Positions 50,736 to 59,384 of a stretch of 64,000 nucleotides of DNA are shown piece by piece. Position numbers and translations under genes: made by a program. Position 1 is the stretch's first letter. Each line of letters begins with the position of its first letter. The DNA is from Caldifarciminota bacterium UBA5631. GTDB taxonomy: Bacteria; Hydrothermota; Hydrothermia; UBA1063. The stretch is from assembly GCA_002421425.1 (NCBI GenBank), contig DIJZ01000002.1:18278-82277 (forward strand), written 5' to 3'. The notes beneath the pieces are model-generated. The model saw nothing but the letters and a program-made list of their open reading frames with translations. It was not told the DNA's origin and made no database searches.

Positions 50736-51119
50736 ATGCGGAAATGTAGAATGAGTTGTGAAGGGCATCCTACCGGGTGGGAATTCTGGTCAGTAATAAA
50801 CTTTCTTGAACTGGCCATTTTGCGCCTTCTCATGGAAAGAGAATATCATGGATATGAGATTTTCACTAAAATAGAAGAGAAGTTTCCTAATGTAACGCAT
50901 TTCAGGAATCTTGTTTCGAGGGGTATTGGGTATCGAACACTTAGGGTGCTAGAGGCTGAAGGGTTTATTAGTTCGGCGTGGGAAGTCGGAGAGGGCCCCG
51001 GACGTAGAGTTTACAAAATTGAGGATAAGGGAAAGGAGGCCTTTAGAGCGCTTTCAAAGAATTTTTTCGAAAGTATGGATGAACTTCAAAAAATGGCAGA
51101 TTTTTTAAGGGAGGTGTAA
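50736..51119 (+). CDS. PadR-family transcriptional regulator
   Basis: 127 residues with the PadR winged helix: FLELAILRLLMEREYHGYEIFTKIEEKF, SRGIGYRTLRVLEAEGFISSAWEVGEGPGRRVYKIEDKGKEAF, and a C-terminal dimerisation helix. The N-terminus holds MRKCRMSCEGH with two Cys and a His, which could bind metal. It is followed two bases later by a Cys/His-rich protein, with a GGGAGGTG site. This suggests a metal-responsive regulator of that operon (inference). Confidence 0.85.
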   Translation: MRKCRMSCEGHPTGWEFWSVINFLELAILRLLMEREYHGYEIFTKIEEKFPNVTHFRNLVSRGIGYRTLRVLEAEGFISSAWEVGEGPGRRVYKIEDKGKEAFRALSKNFFESMDELQKMADFLREV

Positions 51120-51121
51120 TT

Positions 51122-51361
51122 ATGTGTGGCTGCTGCTGTTGTAATTGCTGCTCTCGCGAGCACCACAGGCATCACGGCTGGCATGAAGAATGCCATGAGA
51201 GACATAGTGGAGAAGGTAATTGCCGCAGTGAAAGGTGCGGGGAAGAGCACCATGAATGTGAGGCTGCTATAAAGCTCGACGACTTAACGGATTATATTAC
51301 CAAAATAGAGCAAAAGCTTAATGAAATTCTAGAACATTTAAAAGAGCAAAAAAATAAATAG
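51122..51361 (+). CDS. Cys/His-rich putative metal-binding protein with C-terminal coiled coil
   Basis: 79 residues. Residues 1-48 are packed with Cys and His (MCGCCCCNCCSREHHRHH, CHERHSGEGNCRSERCGEEHHEC), a clear metal-binding composition. Residues about 50-79 form an acidic/basic amphipathic helix (LDDLTDYITKIEQKLNEILEHL) likely to oligomerise. No family assigned. It sits between a PadR regulator and a NifX-like protein in a tight operon, suggesting a metal store, sensor or chaperone. Confidence 0.8.
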   Translation: MCGCCCCNCCSREHHRHHGWHEECHERHSGEGNCRSERCGEEHHECEAAIKLDDLTDYITKIEQKLNEILEHLKEQKNK

Positions 51362-51369
51362 GAGCAAAA

Positions 51370-51741
51370 GTGAAAATAGCAATAGCTTCAGATGACGGAA
51401 AGACACTTTCGTTGCATTTTGGGAGAGCAAAGGGTTTTTTGATTGTTGAAGTTGAAGGAACTGACGTGAAATCAGTGAATTACATTCCCAATACGATTAC
51501 TCCCCACGGGAGAGGTGAACATCATAACGAAGGAGAAGGTCACTACGCAAGGCATGGAATTATTATTGAAAACCTAAAGGATGTGGATGTGGTCATTTCA
51601 GGTGGAATGGGAAGGAGACTATTTGACGATCTGGCAGAAGCTGGAAAGAAAGTTTTCGTGACCGATGAAACCGATGTGATGAAGGCTATAGAACTTCTCC
51701 TGGAAGGAAAGCTGACGAACCTTGAGGATCTTTTGCACTGA
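51370..51741 (+). CDS. NifX/NifB-type (dinitrogenase Fe-Mo cofactor family) protein
   Basis: 123 residues with the family core: MKIAIASDDGKTLSLHFGRAKGFLIVEVEG, a His-rich insertion (GRGEHHNEGEGHYARHG), then DVVISGGMGRRLFDDLAEAGKKVFV. Such small proteins bind metal clusters or cofactors; outside nitrogen fixation their function is unclear. No nif genes are present here. The start is GTG, nine bases after the previous stop with AGGAG upstream. The His-rich loop matches the metal theme of the operon. Confidence 0.82.
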   Translation: MKIAIASDDGKTLSLHFGRAKGFLIVEVEGTDVKSVNYIPNTITPHGRGEHHNEGEGHYARHGIIIENLKDVDVVISGGMGRRLFDDLAEAGKKVFVTDETDVMKAIELLLEGKLTNLEDLLH

Positions 51742-51965
51742 ACCCTGAAGAACTCAGGCAGAAATCTAAGTACTCTTGATCCGTATAATTTAGAAGGTTT
51801 TACCACCTTCAGGAGCAGGATGTTTTTATTTCCATAGATTAGATCAGTCAGATTTTGGAACAGTGCATGCATCTCTGAGTTGTCGTGCAAGGCTCTTAGA
51901 GTTAACTTTTCTATACAGACTAATGCGAGTTTAACAGGATGTTATATTCTGAATCGTATCTTCTC

Positions 51966-52586
51966 TTAATTTGATCTATCCCAGACAATAACGTCCACTA
52001 GTGCTCTAAGTCTGTCAGGACTGTTCTGTATGTACCTCAATCCCCCTGCGATTCTCGTGAAAAGAAAAACAGCGAGAAGACTTAAAGTAAAATATAGAGC
52101 CCATGGAGGTTTCTTAGTTGCCCACGTGACTGCTGGCAAAAGAACAAATAAAACGGGGGTCCCAGGAGCAGAACTTCTTGTAATTAGAGTAATGATCACG
52201 TAGACAACAAAAACCCCAACCGTAACTGATGGTAACAGGTAGAATAATAGACCCAGGGAGGTTGCCACCCCTCTTCCCTGACCTTTAAATTTTAACCATA
52301 TGGGGAAGTTATGACCGCATATCGCTGCAATCCCTGAAACAAAAGCGATTTCTACTGGAAGAGCGAGTATTTTCTTGGAAATTAATACCACAAGGACACC
52401 CTTCGTTAGATCAAAAATAAAAGTGAGCACAGCATATTGAATTCCCAGAACTCTGTAAACATTTGATGTCCCAATCTTTCTGTACCCTTCTTGGGTTACA
52501 TCAACTCCCTTCATTTTGCCAAGGATGTATCCAAGGGGAATGGATCCGTAAAGGTATCCGATAATGAGCGAAGCAAGGATTCTCAT
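51966..52586 (-). CDS. plsY: PlsY-like glycerol-3-phosphate acyltransferase
   Basis: About 206 residues from ATG 52586, with about five helices. SIPLGYILGKMKGVDVTQEGYRKIGTSNVYRVLG contains the PlsY-type GxSN-like region. ICGHNFPIWLKFKGQGRGVATSLG and the C-terminal GGLRYIQNSPDRLRAL are related to the other conserved loops. PlsY transfers acyl from acyl-phosphate to glycerol-3-phosphate. The sequence departs from the canonical loops, so it may be a PlsY-like paralogue. The frame is open to 52622; 52586 has TATATT ending seven bases upstream. Confidence 0.75.
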   Translation of the reverse strand: MRILASLIIGYLYGSIPLGYILGKMKGVDVTQEGYRKIGTSNVYRVLGIQYAVLTFIFDLTKGVLVVLISKKILALPVEIAFVSGIAAICGHNFPIWLKFKGQGRGVATSLGLLFYLLPSVTVGVFVVYVIITLITRSSAPGTPVLFVLLPAVTWATKKPPWALYFTLSLLAVFLFTRIAGGLRYIQNSPDRLRALVDVIVWDRSN

Positions 52587-52593
52587 AACTTTC

Positions 52594-52599
52594 AATATA
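52594..52599 (-). promoter_or_regulatory. -10 element of the plsY-like gene
   Basis: TATATT on the minus strand ending seven bases before ATG 52586; no Shine-Dalgarno at that ATG. Confidence 0.4.
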
Positions 52600-52717
52600 A
52601 TGGAGGAGATTGCCACAATCAACGGCAGTTCTTAAAAATTCCTTTTGCAGGAAATCTGCGTCATACAGCTCACTTTCTAATTTCTGAATAAGTATTATTG
52701 CGTTAATAACGAGGGTA

Positions 52718-54124
52718 ATGAGGGTCTCTTCCTCTTTAATTTTCTATTCTTTCACGTTAATGGTTTTCTTTAGCGTGTTGCACTCCTTATCATTGTATTG
52801 TATGTCAGGGATTCAAAGGATTTCTAGCCCATATAAATATGTTTTGCTTGGACTTATAAGCGGCCTATGCGCTGGTGTTGGTGCCCTTATATTTGAGAAT
52901 GCGGTGAATAGTTCCACTATATTGTTCCTCCAAAAGGTTGTCAAAATAAATCTTGAAATGCAATTAGATGGAAGTCCCGCAGTTTTTTTTCGTGAGACCA
53001 GGTGGTATCTAATTCCAGTTGTTCTTGCTCTTGGTGGATTATTAGTGGGAATTATAGTCCGATTTTTTGCAAGAGATGCGGCTGGGCATGGGACAGATTA
53101 TATCGTAGGTGCATATCATTCGGGAGAAGAAATTCCATTAAAGATTCCTCTTGTAAAGATAATTGCATCTGCTGTAACCATTGGAACTGGAGGGAGCGCA
53201 GGTAAAGAAGGTCCTATGACCCAGATTGCGGGTGGGCTGTCCTCCTACGTTGCGAAAATGCTTGGATTCAGTGAAAAGGATAGAAAAATTGCGCTGGCAG
53301 CAGGGATAGGTGCTGGTGTTGGAGCCATATTTAAGGTTCCAATCGGGGGTGCAATTTTGAGCGCTGAGATCCTATACAGACAGGATTTGGAAACAGATGT
53401 GCTTTATACGTCTCTGGTCGCCAGCGCTGCAGCTTTTGCGATTTTTGGATTTTTTAAAGGATACCAACCCATATTCATTGTTCCAGGTTTTGCATTCAAT
53501 ATAAAGCTCCTCCCGCTTTTTATTATTGAGGGTTTCCTTTGTGGGTTCTTGGGGCTCCTATTTATTAAGATGTTTGAGGGAATTGGCATGTTCTTTAAGA
53601 AGTTAGGAATTCTACAGGAACTTAAGCCTGCCCTTGGTGGTTTACTGGTTGGGGCTATTGGTGTGTTCTTCCCTCACATTCTTGGCGCTGGATATGAGCG
53701 AATTCAGAGTTTGCTGTCGGGTATAACTGAGCTAGCGAACGTTGAAATCCCGTTTTGGTTTTTGCTTTTGATTCTTCCGTTTCTCAAAATGCTTGCCACT
53801 TCTCTGACTCTTGGTTCAGGGGGCAGTGGAGGGGTTTTTGCACCTGGCATGGTAATAGGAGGATTTATAGGCGCATTATTTGGTTACATTTTTAAGACTC
53901 TGATGCCTGGAATCGTCAATTCTGAAGTACCTTTCATCGTTGTTGGAATGACATCATTTTTTGGCGCAACAGGAAAGATAAGTCTTTCCATAATTCCAAT
54001 GGTGATTGAAATGACCGGTAATTTAAATGTGGTTCCCTATGCAATGATTTCCAACGCAATCGCAACCCTTTTGACGGGCAACAATACAATATATCCCTCG
54101 CAAAAATCGCGACGAGAATACTAG
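52718..54124 (+). CDS. ClC-family chloride channel/transporter
   Basis: 468 residues with about ten helices. GTGGSAGKEGPMTQIAGG carries the GKEGP selectivity-filter motif with the gating Glu; LTLGSGGSGGVFAPGMVIGG is the second conserved filter region. No C-terminal CBS domains. The first 28 residues are a hydrophobic extension before MSGIQRISSPYKYVLLGL, so translation could begin there instead; neither start has a clear ribosome site. Whether it is a channel or a proton antiporter cannot be decided by eye. Confidence 0.9.
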   Translation: MRVSSSLIFYSFTLMVFFSVLHSLSLYCMSGIQRISSPYKYVLLGLISGLCAGVGALIFENAVNSSTILFLQKVVKINLEMQLDGSPAVFFRETRWYLIPVVLALGGLLVGIIVRFFARDAAGHGTDYIVGAYHSGEEIPLKIPLVKIIASAVTIGTGGSAGKEGPMTQIAGGLSSYVAKMLGFSEKDRKIALAAGIGAGVGAIFKVPIGGAILSAEILYRQDLETDVLYTSLVASAAAFAIFGFFKGYQPIFIVPGFAFNIKLLPLFIIEGFLCGFLGLLFIKMFEGIGMFFKKLGILQELKPALGGLLVGAIGVFFPHILGAGYERIQSLLSGITELANVEIPFWFLLLILPFLKMLATSLTLGSGGSGGVFAPGMVIGGFIGALFGYIFKTLMPGIVNSEVPFIVVGMTSFFGATGKISLSIIPMVIEMTGNLNVVPYAMISNAIATLLTGNNTIYPSQKSRREY

Positions 54125-54133
54125 AAGCCAATT

Positions 54134-54790
54134 TTACTCAAATTTCCCGTGCTTGTAGGTTTTTCCCTCAACGATGTAAATGACATCTTCGGCTATGTTT
54201 GTCGCAAGATCGGCAATTCTCTCAAGGTTACTGGAAAGGAGGAGTAAATCTACGAAGGTTTCAGCAAGCTGTGTTTTGTGTTCAATATCAGATACCAGAT
54301 TTCTAACGTTTTGATGATGGATATCGTCAACAATGTCATCTCTTTTTAAAACGTCCTTTGCCAGCGCAGTATCTTCGTTTGCAAAGGAATAGAAGGCGTC
54401 GTACAGCATAATTTTAACATAATCTGTCATCTGGAGCATTTGAGATGAAAGGTTTCTAAAGCCTGGTGTATGAATTAGCCTTAAGGCGCTCTCAGAAATA
54501 TTTACGCAGTGGTCTGCGATTCTCTCGAGGTCATTGTTCATTTTCATAATCATTATGATTGTCCTGAGTTGCTTTCCTCTTGGACCATATAAAGCCAGGA
54601 GATCAATACAAAGTTCGTCGATTTTTAATTCTTTCTCGTTAGCGAGTGGCTCCTCAATTTCTACTATTTTTGTTAAAACCTCTGTATCATGATTCAAGAT
54701 TCCAGTAATGGTATCCTGATACATTTTTTCCACGTGAAGGTAGTAGCCATGGATTTCTTCCTTCAAGTTTTGAAATTTCGCTTCAAGCAT
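54134..54790 (-). CDS. phoU: Phosphate signalling complex protein PhoU
   Basis: About 218 residues forming two three-helix PhoU repeats, with metal-ligand motifs in each (MKMNNDLERIADHCVNI and SSNLERIADLATNIAEDVIYI). PhoU links PstSCAB transport to PhoR, repressing the regulon when phosphate is plentiful. The frame is open to 54808, but ATG 54790 is preceded by GAGGAGGAA and begins MLEAKFQNLKEEI like family members. Last gene of the pst operon. Confidence 0.93.
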   Translation of the reverse strand: MLEAKFQNLKEEIHGYYLHVEKMYQDTITGILNHDTEVLTKIVEIEEPLANEKELKIDELCIDLLALYGPRGKQLRTIIMIMKMNNDLERIADHCVNISESALRLIHTPGFRNLSSQMLQMTDYVKIMLYDAFYSFANEDTALAKDVLKRDDIVDDIHHQNVRNLVSDIEHKTQLAETFVDLLLLSSNLERIADLATNIAEDVIYIVEGKTYKHGKFE

Positions 54791-54804
54791 GTTTCTTCCT
54801 CCTC

Positions 54805-55563
54805 TCATCCAAATTTGCCAGACAAAAACTCTTCGGTTTTTGCATTTTTTGGCGTTGTAAAGACCTTCTCAGAAAGTCCGAATTCCAAAAGTTCCCCGAG
54901 ATAAAGGAATGCAACATAATCGGAGATACGAGACGCCTGGGCAATATTGTGAGTAACAACAAGGATGGTTACGTCTTTTTTGAGTTTTACCAGTAACTCT
55001 TCTATTACACTCGTGGCTAACGGATCAAGGGATGAAGTAGGTTCATCCAATAATATTATATCCGGTTTCATGGCTAAAGCCCTTGCAATACAGAGCCTCT
55101 GCTGCTGTCCGCCTGACAGAAATGTACCCCTTTTGAACAGTTTGTCTTTAACCTCTTCCCACAGACCAACACTCTTTAGCGCGTTCTCAACTATTTCATC
55201 TTTTTGGTTTTTGTGGAGTTTTATGCCCCTGAGAATGTAACCTGCAATAACGTTATCGTATATGCTCATATGAGGAAAGGGATTTGGCTTCTGGAAGACC
55301 ATACCAATTCGCGTTCTTAATTCTTCAGCAGGTATGTCCATAATGTTTAGGTTTTTAAGTAAAATTTCGCCCTCCACGGTGGTACCGTGGGTCAATTCAT
55401 GCATTCTATTTATTGTCCTTAGGAGTGTGGATTTTCCACATCCTGATGGTCCCATAATGGCAGTAATGTTGTTCTCAGGAATATCAAGATTAATACTGTG
55501 AAGTACCTTGTGATTCTGATAGTAAAAATTTAGATTTCTTATTTTCAGTATTACGTTGTCCAT
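54805..55563 (-). CDS. pstB: Phosphate ABC transporter ATPase PstB
   Basis: 252 residues: Walker A GPSGCGKSTLLRTINRM (about 35-51), MVFQKPNPFPHMSIYDNV, signature LSGGQQQRLCIARALA, Walker B ILLDEPTSSLDP, switch VTHN. The PNPFP insertion and INRM stretch identify PstB. Powers PstCA. It overlaps pstA by 13 bases. Confidence 0.96.
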   Translation of the reverse strand: MDNVILKIRNLNFYYQNHKVLHSINLDIPENNITAIMGPSGCGKSTLLRTINRMHELTHGTTVEGEILLKNLNIMDIPAEELRTRIGMVFQKPNPFPHMSIYDNVIAGYILRGIKLHKNQKDEIVENALKSVGLWEEVKDKLFKRGTFLSGGQQQRLCIARALAMKPDIILLDEPTSSLDPLATSVIEELLVKLKKDVTILVVTHNIAQASRISDYVAFLYLGELLEFGLSEKVFTTPKNAKTEEFLSGKFG

Positions 55564-56381
55564 CTCTTAATTGCTCTCCTTGAAATAATGTTCAAAGTGA
55601 AGGCTAAGAAGATGAGGATCAGCGCTGCTCCCCATGCAATTCTGTGCCATTCTTTATATGGGCTTAAAGCATAGTTATAAATGAGAAGAGAAAGGGTATT
55701 CATTGGTTTAAGAATGTTCAGGCTCAGATAGGGATTCCCAAAAGCTGTAAACAAGAGAGGTGCTGTTTCTCCTGCTATTCTTCCTACGCCTGTTAGCAAT
55801 CCTGAAATAATTCCTGGGAGGGACACCGGGATTAGAATTTTTAGCATCGTTTGACCGTAATTTGCACCCAGGGCAAGGCTTGCTTCCCTGATTTCCTTTG
55901 GGATCATTTTCATAGTTTCTGCTGTGCTTGTGACCATGTTGGGGATCATCATAATTGCTAGAGATATACTTCCAGCAAGGGCAGAGTACCTACCTACGGG
56001 TTTAACAAGCCATAAGTAGGTGACTATACCGATTACGATGGAAGGAATACCCGAAATGAGTTTTACCCATATTTCAAGGATTTTGCTCAGTGGATTTTGA
56101 GGGTATTCAGAAATTAGGATTCCACTCAGAATGCTTAGAGGACTTGCAATAAGGACCGCAAGGGTGCTTAGAATGATTGTTCCAACAATAGAGTTCAGTG
56201 CCCCCCCTGGTTCACCAACGGGTCTTGAAACTTTTGTTATAATATCAAAATTTATTGCAGAAAAGCCCAGCTTCAAAAGGTAAAGCAAGATAAAAATCAG
56301 GGGCAGGACAGTAAAAATGGAAAGGCAATATAAGACTATTTTATATACCCTATTAATTGTTCTTCTTGTCCTATAATTCAT
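55551..56381 (-). CDS. pstA: Phosphate ABC transporter permease PstA
   Basis: 276 residues, six helices. PstA marks: SRPVGEPGGALNSIVGTIILS, SGIPSIVIGIVTYLW, IREASLALGANYGQTMLKILIPVSLPGIISGLLTGVGRIAGETAPLLFTA (EAA loop). Pairs with PstC. It overlaps both pstC (11 bases) and pstB, so the three are co-translated. Confidence 0.95.
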   Translation of the reverse strand: MNYRTRRTINRVYKIVLYCLSIFTVLPLIFILLYLLKLGFSAINFDIITKVSRPVGEPGGALNSIVGTIILSTLAVLIASPLSILSGILISEYPQNPLSKILEIWVKLISGIPSIVIGIVTYLWLVKPVGRYSALAGSISLAIMMIPNMVTSTAETMKMIPKEIREASLALGANYGQTMLKILIPVSLPGIISGLLTGVGRIAGETAPLLFTAFGNPYLSLNILKPMNTLSLLIYNYALSPYKEWHRIAWGAALILIFLAFTLNIISRRAIKRWTT

Positions 56382-57312
56382 GCTTAGCTCCCCTTAGGAT
56401 TACTCCTCCTAGAAGATTAATAATCAGGGTGATTAGGAACAGCAAAAATCCGAGTAAAATTAGTGCGGATTGGTGGTTACCCCATGCTTCATTGAATTGA
56501 TTTGCAATCAAACTTGCGATTGTATTCGAAGGAGAGAAAAGATTTTTGGGGAAAGCGTTGAAATTGCCTATAACCATTGTTACAGCCATAGTTTCACCTA
56601 AGGCCCTGCCGAGTGCTAAAATGAATCCTGCTATTATTCCCTGTTTAGCAAGAGGGAGAGTTACTACCCTTGTAACTTCAAACTCTGTGGCGCCTAAAGA
56701 AAATCCTGCTTCCTTAATATCTGATGAGACAAGTTTTAGAACTTCTCTTGAAATTCCAACAGAAAATGGTATTATCATTATTGCTAGAACCAGCGCTGCA
56801 GTGAGAACCCCGACACCGTAAGGGGGATATCCCAGTTTCAGCTGCAAAATTCGAATAAATGGTGTCAGGACAAATAAGGCCCAGAACCCATAAACCACTG
56901 ATGGAATTGCCGAAAGCAAATCCAGTGCAGTATTAAAGACGTCAAAGAACATATTTTTTCTCTTCCATTCAGCAATAAAAATTGAGACTGATAAAGTGAA
57001 TGGAACAGATATTCCCAGTGCGATTATTGATACAAGGACAGTTGTCGCAATAAATGGCAGGCCCCCGAATTCCTCTGCAATGGGGTTCCATGTGGTTCTA
57101 AGAATGTTTGCGACACCTGCGTTTTTGGCAAATTCCAGACTCTTTGCTCCGAGGGTTAATAAAAAGCCCAGAATTATAAGTGCAACAAGAGCTCCAGAAA
57201 GGTTAGCCAAAAATGGTAATACGTTCCTGAATTCAAAAATTCTTTTAATGTAATTGAAGGGGGACAATATGTCCCCCTCCCCCGTTACAGATATTTTTTT
57301 CACTTTTTCCAT
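56371..57312 (-). CDS. pstC: Phosphate ABC transporter permease PstC
   Basis: 313 residues from the longest start. Six helices, AIPSVVYGFWALFVL, IKEAGFSLGATEFEVTRVVTLPLAKQGIIAGFILALGRALGETMAVTMVIGN (EAA loop) mark PstC. The ATG at 57312 overlaps the pstS stop and lacks a ribosome site. A TTG at 57267 has a strong purine tract GGGGGAGGGGG upstream and would give a 298-residue protein starting MSPFNYIKRIFEF. That TTG and half of the tract lie in an eight-base-pair hairpin, hinting at translational control. Both starts remain possible. Confidence 0.94.
   Translation of the reverse strand: MEKVKKISVTGEGDILSPFNYIKRIFEFRNVLPFLANLSGALVALIILGFLLTLGAKSLEFAKNAGVANILRTTWNPIAEEFGGLPFIATTVLVSIIALGISVPFTLSVSIFIAEWKRKNMFFDVFNTALDLLSAIPSVVYGFWALFVLTPFIRILQLKLGYPPYGVGVLTAALVLAIMIIPFSVGISREVLKLVSSDIKEAGFSLGATEFEVTRVVTLPLAKQGIIAGFILALGRALGETMAVTMVIGNFNAFPKNLFSPSNTIASLIANQFNEAWGNHQSALILLGFLLFLITLIINLLGGVILRGAKHEL
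57259..57277 (-). promoter_or_regulatory. Hairpin at the pstS-pstC junction
   Basis: Perfect eight-base-pair stem GGGGGACA/TGTCCCCC with a three-base loop, about 23 bases after the pstS stop on the transcribed strand. There is no T-tract, so it is not an obvious terminator. It could stabilise the pstS end of the mRNA or mask the alternative pstC start. Confidence 0.5.
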
Positions 57313-58328
57313 ACGGTGCTTGATTCGAAGGTGAGCTTCTTTAGGTTCTCCTCGATTACGGTAGTAAGTGTGTTCGGAAGAGAAGCGTAATCCAGTGACT
57401 CAGTATACTGTTGCCCTTCGTGAGTTACCCACCAAAGAAGTTTGAAAAGTTCCTCGGCTTTTCTTCTCTCCTTTAAATATGAGAGATCCTTGTATACAAT
57501 GATCCAGGTAAAACTGGAGATAGGATATCCATTTGGATTGTCGGAATCGGTGATGGAGACCTTTGTGTGTGAAGGTATTTTGACGTTTGCGGCTTCGGAT
57601 ATACTCTTTGTTTCAGGCATTATGAATTTTCCTGCTTTGTTTCTTATCGCGGCAACAGGAAGATTGTTTTGTTTCGCATAGGCAAGTTCCACATACCCAA
57701 TGGAACCTTCAAGTTGCTGTATTACACCAGCAACTCCCGGATTTCCCTTGCCTCCAATACCCACTGGCCAGTTCAGCGATTTTCCAGTTCCCATTTTTTC
57801 TCTCCACTTAATATCTGATTTACTTAGATAGTCTGTGAAAACAAACGTAGTTCCGCTGGCATCGGAGCGGTATACGGGGGTAATTACAAGTTTTGGAAGG
57901 TTAACATCCGGGTTCAGTTTCTTAATCCTCGGGTCGTTCCAGTATTTTATCACTCCCAGGTATATATCTGCAATCACATCCGGTGTCATTTTTAGGGGTG
58001 GATTTCCTTTAAGGTTGTACGTGATAACCACTGCACCCAGGCAAGTTGGAATATGCAGTACCTCTCCACCCGCCTTTTCTTCTTCTTGTAAAGTCATTGG
58101 TGCATCAGAACCAGCGAAATCAACAGTTTTTGCAATTAATTGCTGTATTCCACCGCCTGAACCAATGGCCTGATAGTTCACTTTAACACCCGTAGTTTGG
58201 TAATATACATCAAACATCTTGGAGTAGAGAGGGTAGGGGAATGTTGCTCCTGCACCTGTAAGTTCTACTCCCTGGGCGTATAGTGTACCCGCGAGAGAAA
58301 TCATTATTAATGTAATTATTTTTTTCAT
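57300..58328 (-). CDS. pstS: Phosphate-binding protein PstS
   Basis: About 342 residues: signal peptide MKKIITLIMISLAGTLYAQ, then VELTGAGATFPYPLYSKMFDVYY, AIGSGGGIQQL, VDFAGSDAPM and RSDASGTTFVFTDYL, the phosphate-contacting loops of PstS. No lipobox, so it is periplasmic in a diderm. The start at 58328 is chosen over 58340 because GGGAGG lies across the upstream codons and is spaced for it. It follows the porin gene directly. Confidence 0.95.
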   Translation of the reverse strand: MKKIITLIMISLAGTLYAQGVELTGAGATFPYPLYSKMFDVYYQTTGVKVNYQAIGSGGGIQQLIAKTVDFAGSDAPMTLQEEEKAGGEVLHIPTCLGAVVITYNLKGNPPLKMTPDVIADIYLGVIKYWNDPRIKKLNPDVNLPKLVITPVYRSDASGTTFVFTDYLSKSDIKWREKMGTGKSLNWPVGIGGKGNPGVAGVIQQLEGSIGYVELAYAKQNNLPVAAIRNKAGKFIMPETKSISEAANVKIPSHTKVSITDSDNPNGYPISSFTWIIVYKDLSYLKERRKAEELFKLLWWVTHEGQQYTESLDYASLPNTLTTVIEENLKKLTFESSTVWKK

Positions 58329-58340
58329 TTTACCTCCCAC

Positions 58341-59315
58341 TTAGAAATTTACATTAAAAGTGGCCTTAACATACAGGTCGCTCTTTATGCTTGAATCGTC
58401 ATACATTGCATAAGAAATATTTGGCGCTATGGAAACGTTTTTAGCTACTTTGTATGAGAGTCCTGTGAAGATTAGATTTACGGGTGAATCCTTTGAAAGC
58501 ACCATATACGCAATCTTCGCTGCATCAGGATTTGCCTGAAATGCCCTATCGAAACGTACAAAGGCTTCCAACCTTCTTGTGAGCTCTTTTGTGGCAAATG
58601 CTGATAAGAAGCTAGACGAATTTGAGTTGTTTTTGAGATAGGTAAATTCAACACCAGCTCTAAACCCCTCTGATTTGTAACCAAGGAAGGGGTGAAGGAG
58701 CACTGTCGTGACGGAATCGTTTTGCCTTTCATATCGTCCTGAAACTTCAAGAAGCACATTCTTCATAGGCTCGAGGCTCAGTGAACTGTAAAGAGAATAA
58801 GTAGGTTTTCCTCCCCGGGCTCCCATCAAAGAAAAGTTTACCAAAGAGATCTTTCTTGAGATAGACAGTCCAAAATCTCTGCTCGGAACAACCTTCTGGA
58901 AATCGAGGACAGTCTTTTCCACAAAGCGGTATCCCCAAATCTTCTCTGCATTCTCAAAAACTATAGTGGGTTGGATTCCCACGGTAATATTTGCATCGAG
59001 AGTTTTGAAAAGGATGTATGCATCTTTGACATAAGGTATGAGCTTTATTTCTCTGGGCCTATCAACGTTTGGACTTTCCATTTCAAGGCGAACTCTTATG
59101 TTTACGTTTTCATCTTGTTTTTTGTCAAAATTCAGGTTAATTCTCCTTGCAAGAAATCCGTATTGACCCTTCAGTGTGTCTATGTTAGAGCTGGATATGT
59201 AGTAGATGTCACCGAACATAACTCCTGAGATCTTTACAGCATCCTGAGCATACACGCTGCCAAGGCCGCTCAGTATCAGGGCTACCCACACCGCATTTTT
59301 TATTGTACCTTTCAT
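58341..59315 (-). CDS. Putative outer-membrane porin of the phosphate regulon
   Basis: 324 residues: signal peptide (MKGTIKNAVWVALILSGLGSVYAQ) followed by alternating amphipathic strands typical of a 16-stranded-type barrel and a terminal Phe (NVNF). Motifs such as ARRINLNFDKKQDENVNIRVRLEME resemble OprP/OprO or FmdC-like porins, but family assignment is by pattern only. First gene behind the PHO box, 12 bases upstream of pstS with AAGGAGGT before the ATG. This suggests phosphate or polyphosphate diffusion across the outer membrane. Confidence 0.72.
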   Translation of the reverse strand: MKGTIKNAVWVALILSGLGSVYAQDAVKISGVMFGDIYYISSSNIDTLKGQYGFLARRINLNFDKKQDENVNIRVRLEMESPNVDRPREIKLIPYVKDAYILFKTLDANITVGIQPTIVFENAEKIWGYRFVEKTVLDFQKVVPSRDFGLSISRKISLVNFSLMGARGGKPTYSLYSSLSLEPMKNVLLEVSGRYERQNDSVTTVLLHPFLGYKSEGFRAGVEFTYLKNNSNSSSFLSAFATKELTRRLEAFVRFDRAFQANPDAAKIAYMVLSKDSPVNLIFTGLSYKVAKNVSIAPNISYAMYDDSSIKSDLYVKATFNVNF

Positions 59316-59340
59316 TTATACCTCCTTTTGGTATGTAAAA

Positions 59341-59384
59341 ATTATGGAGGATGCAAATTAAGGTATCGTTTAGAAAAAATTAAG
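59341..59384 (-). promoter_or_regulatory. PHO box and -10 of the porin-pst operon
   Basis: On the minus strand three seven-base repeats, CTTAATT, CTAAACG and CTTAATT, are spaced by four-base AT-rich linkers, giving an exact 11-base period (59378-59384, 59367-59373, 59356-59362). A CATAAT -10 (59341-59346) follows nine bases later. This is the geometry of PhoB-type boxes replacing a -35. The first repeat overlaps the phoR stop codon. Confidence 0.6.

Noticed and set aside
51793..51810. Hairpin GAAGGT/ACCTTC between the NifX-like and plsY-like genes as a terminator
   Set aside because: Only six base pairs with no adjacent T-tract; too weak to list as a terminator.
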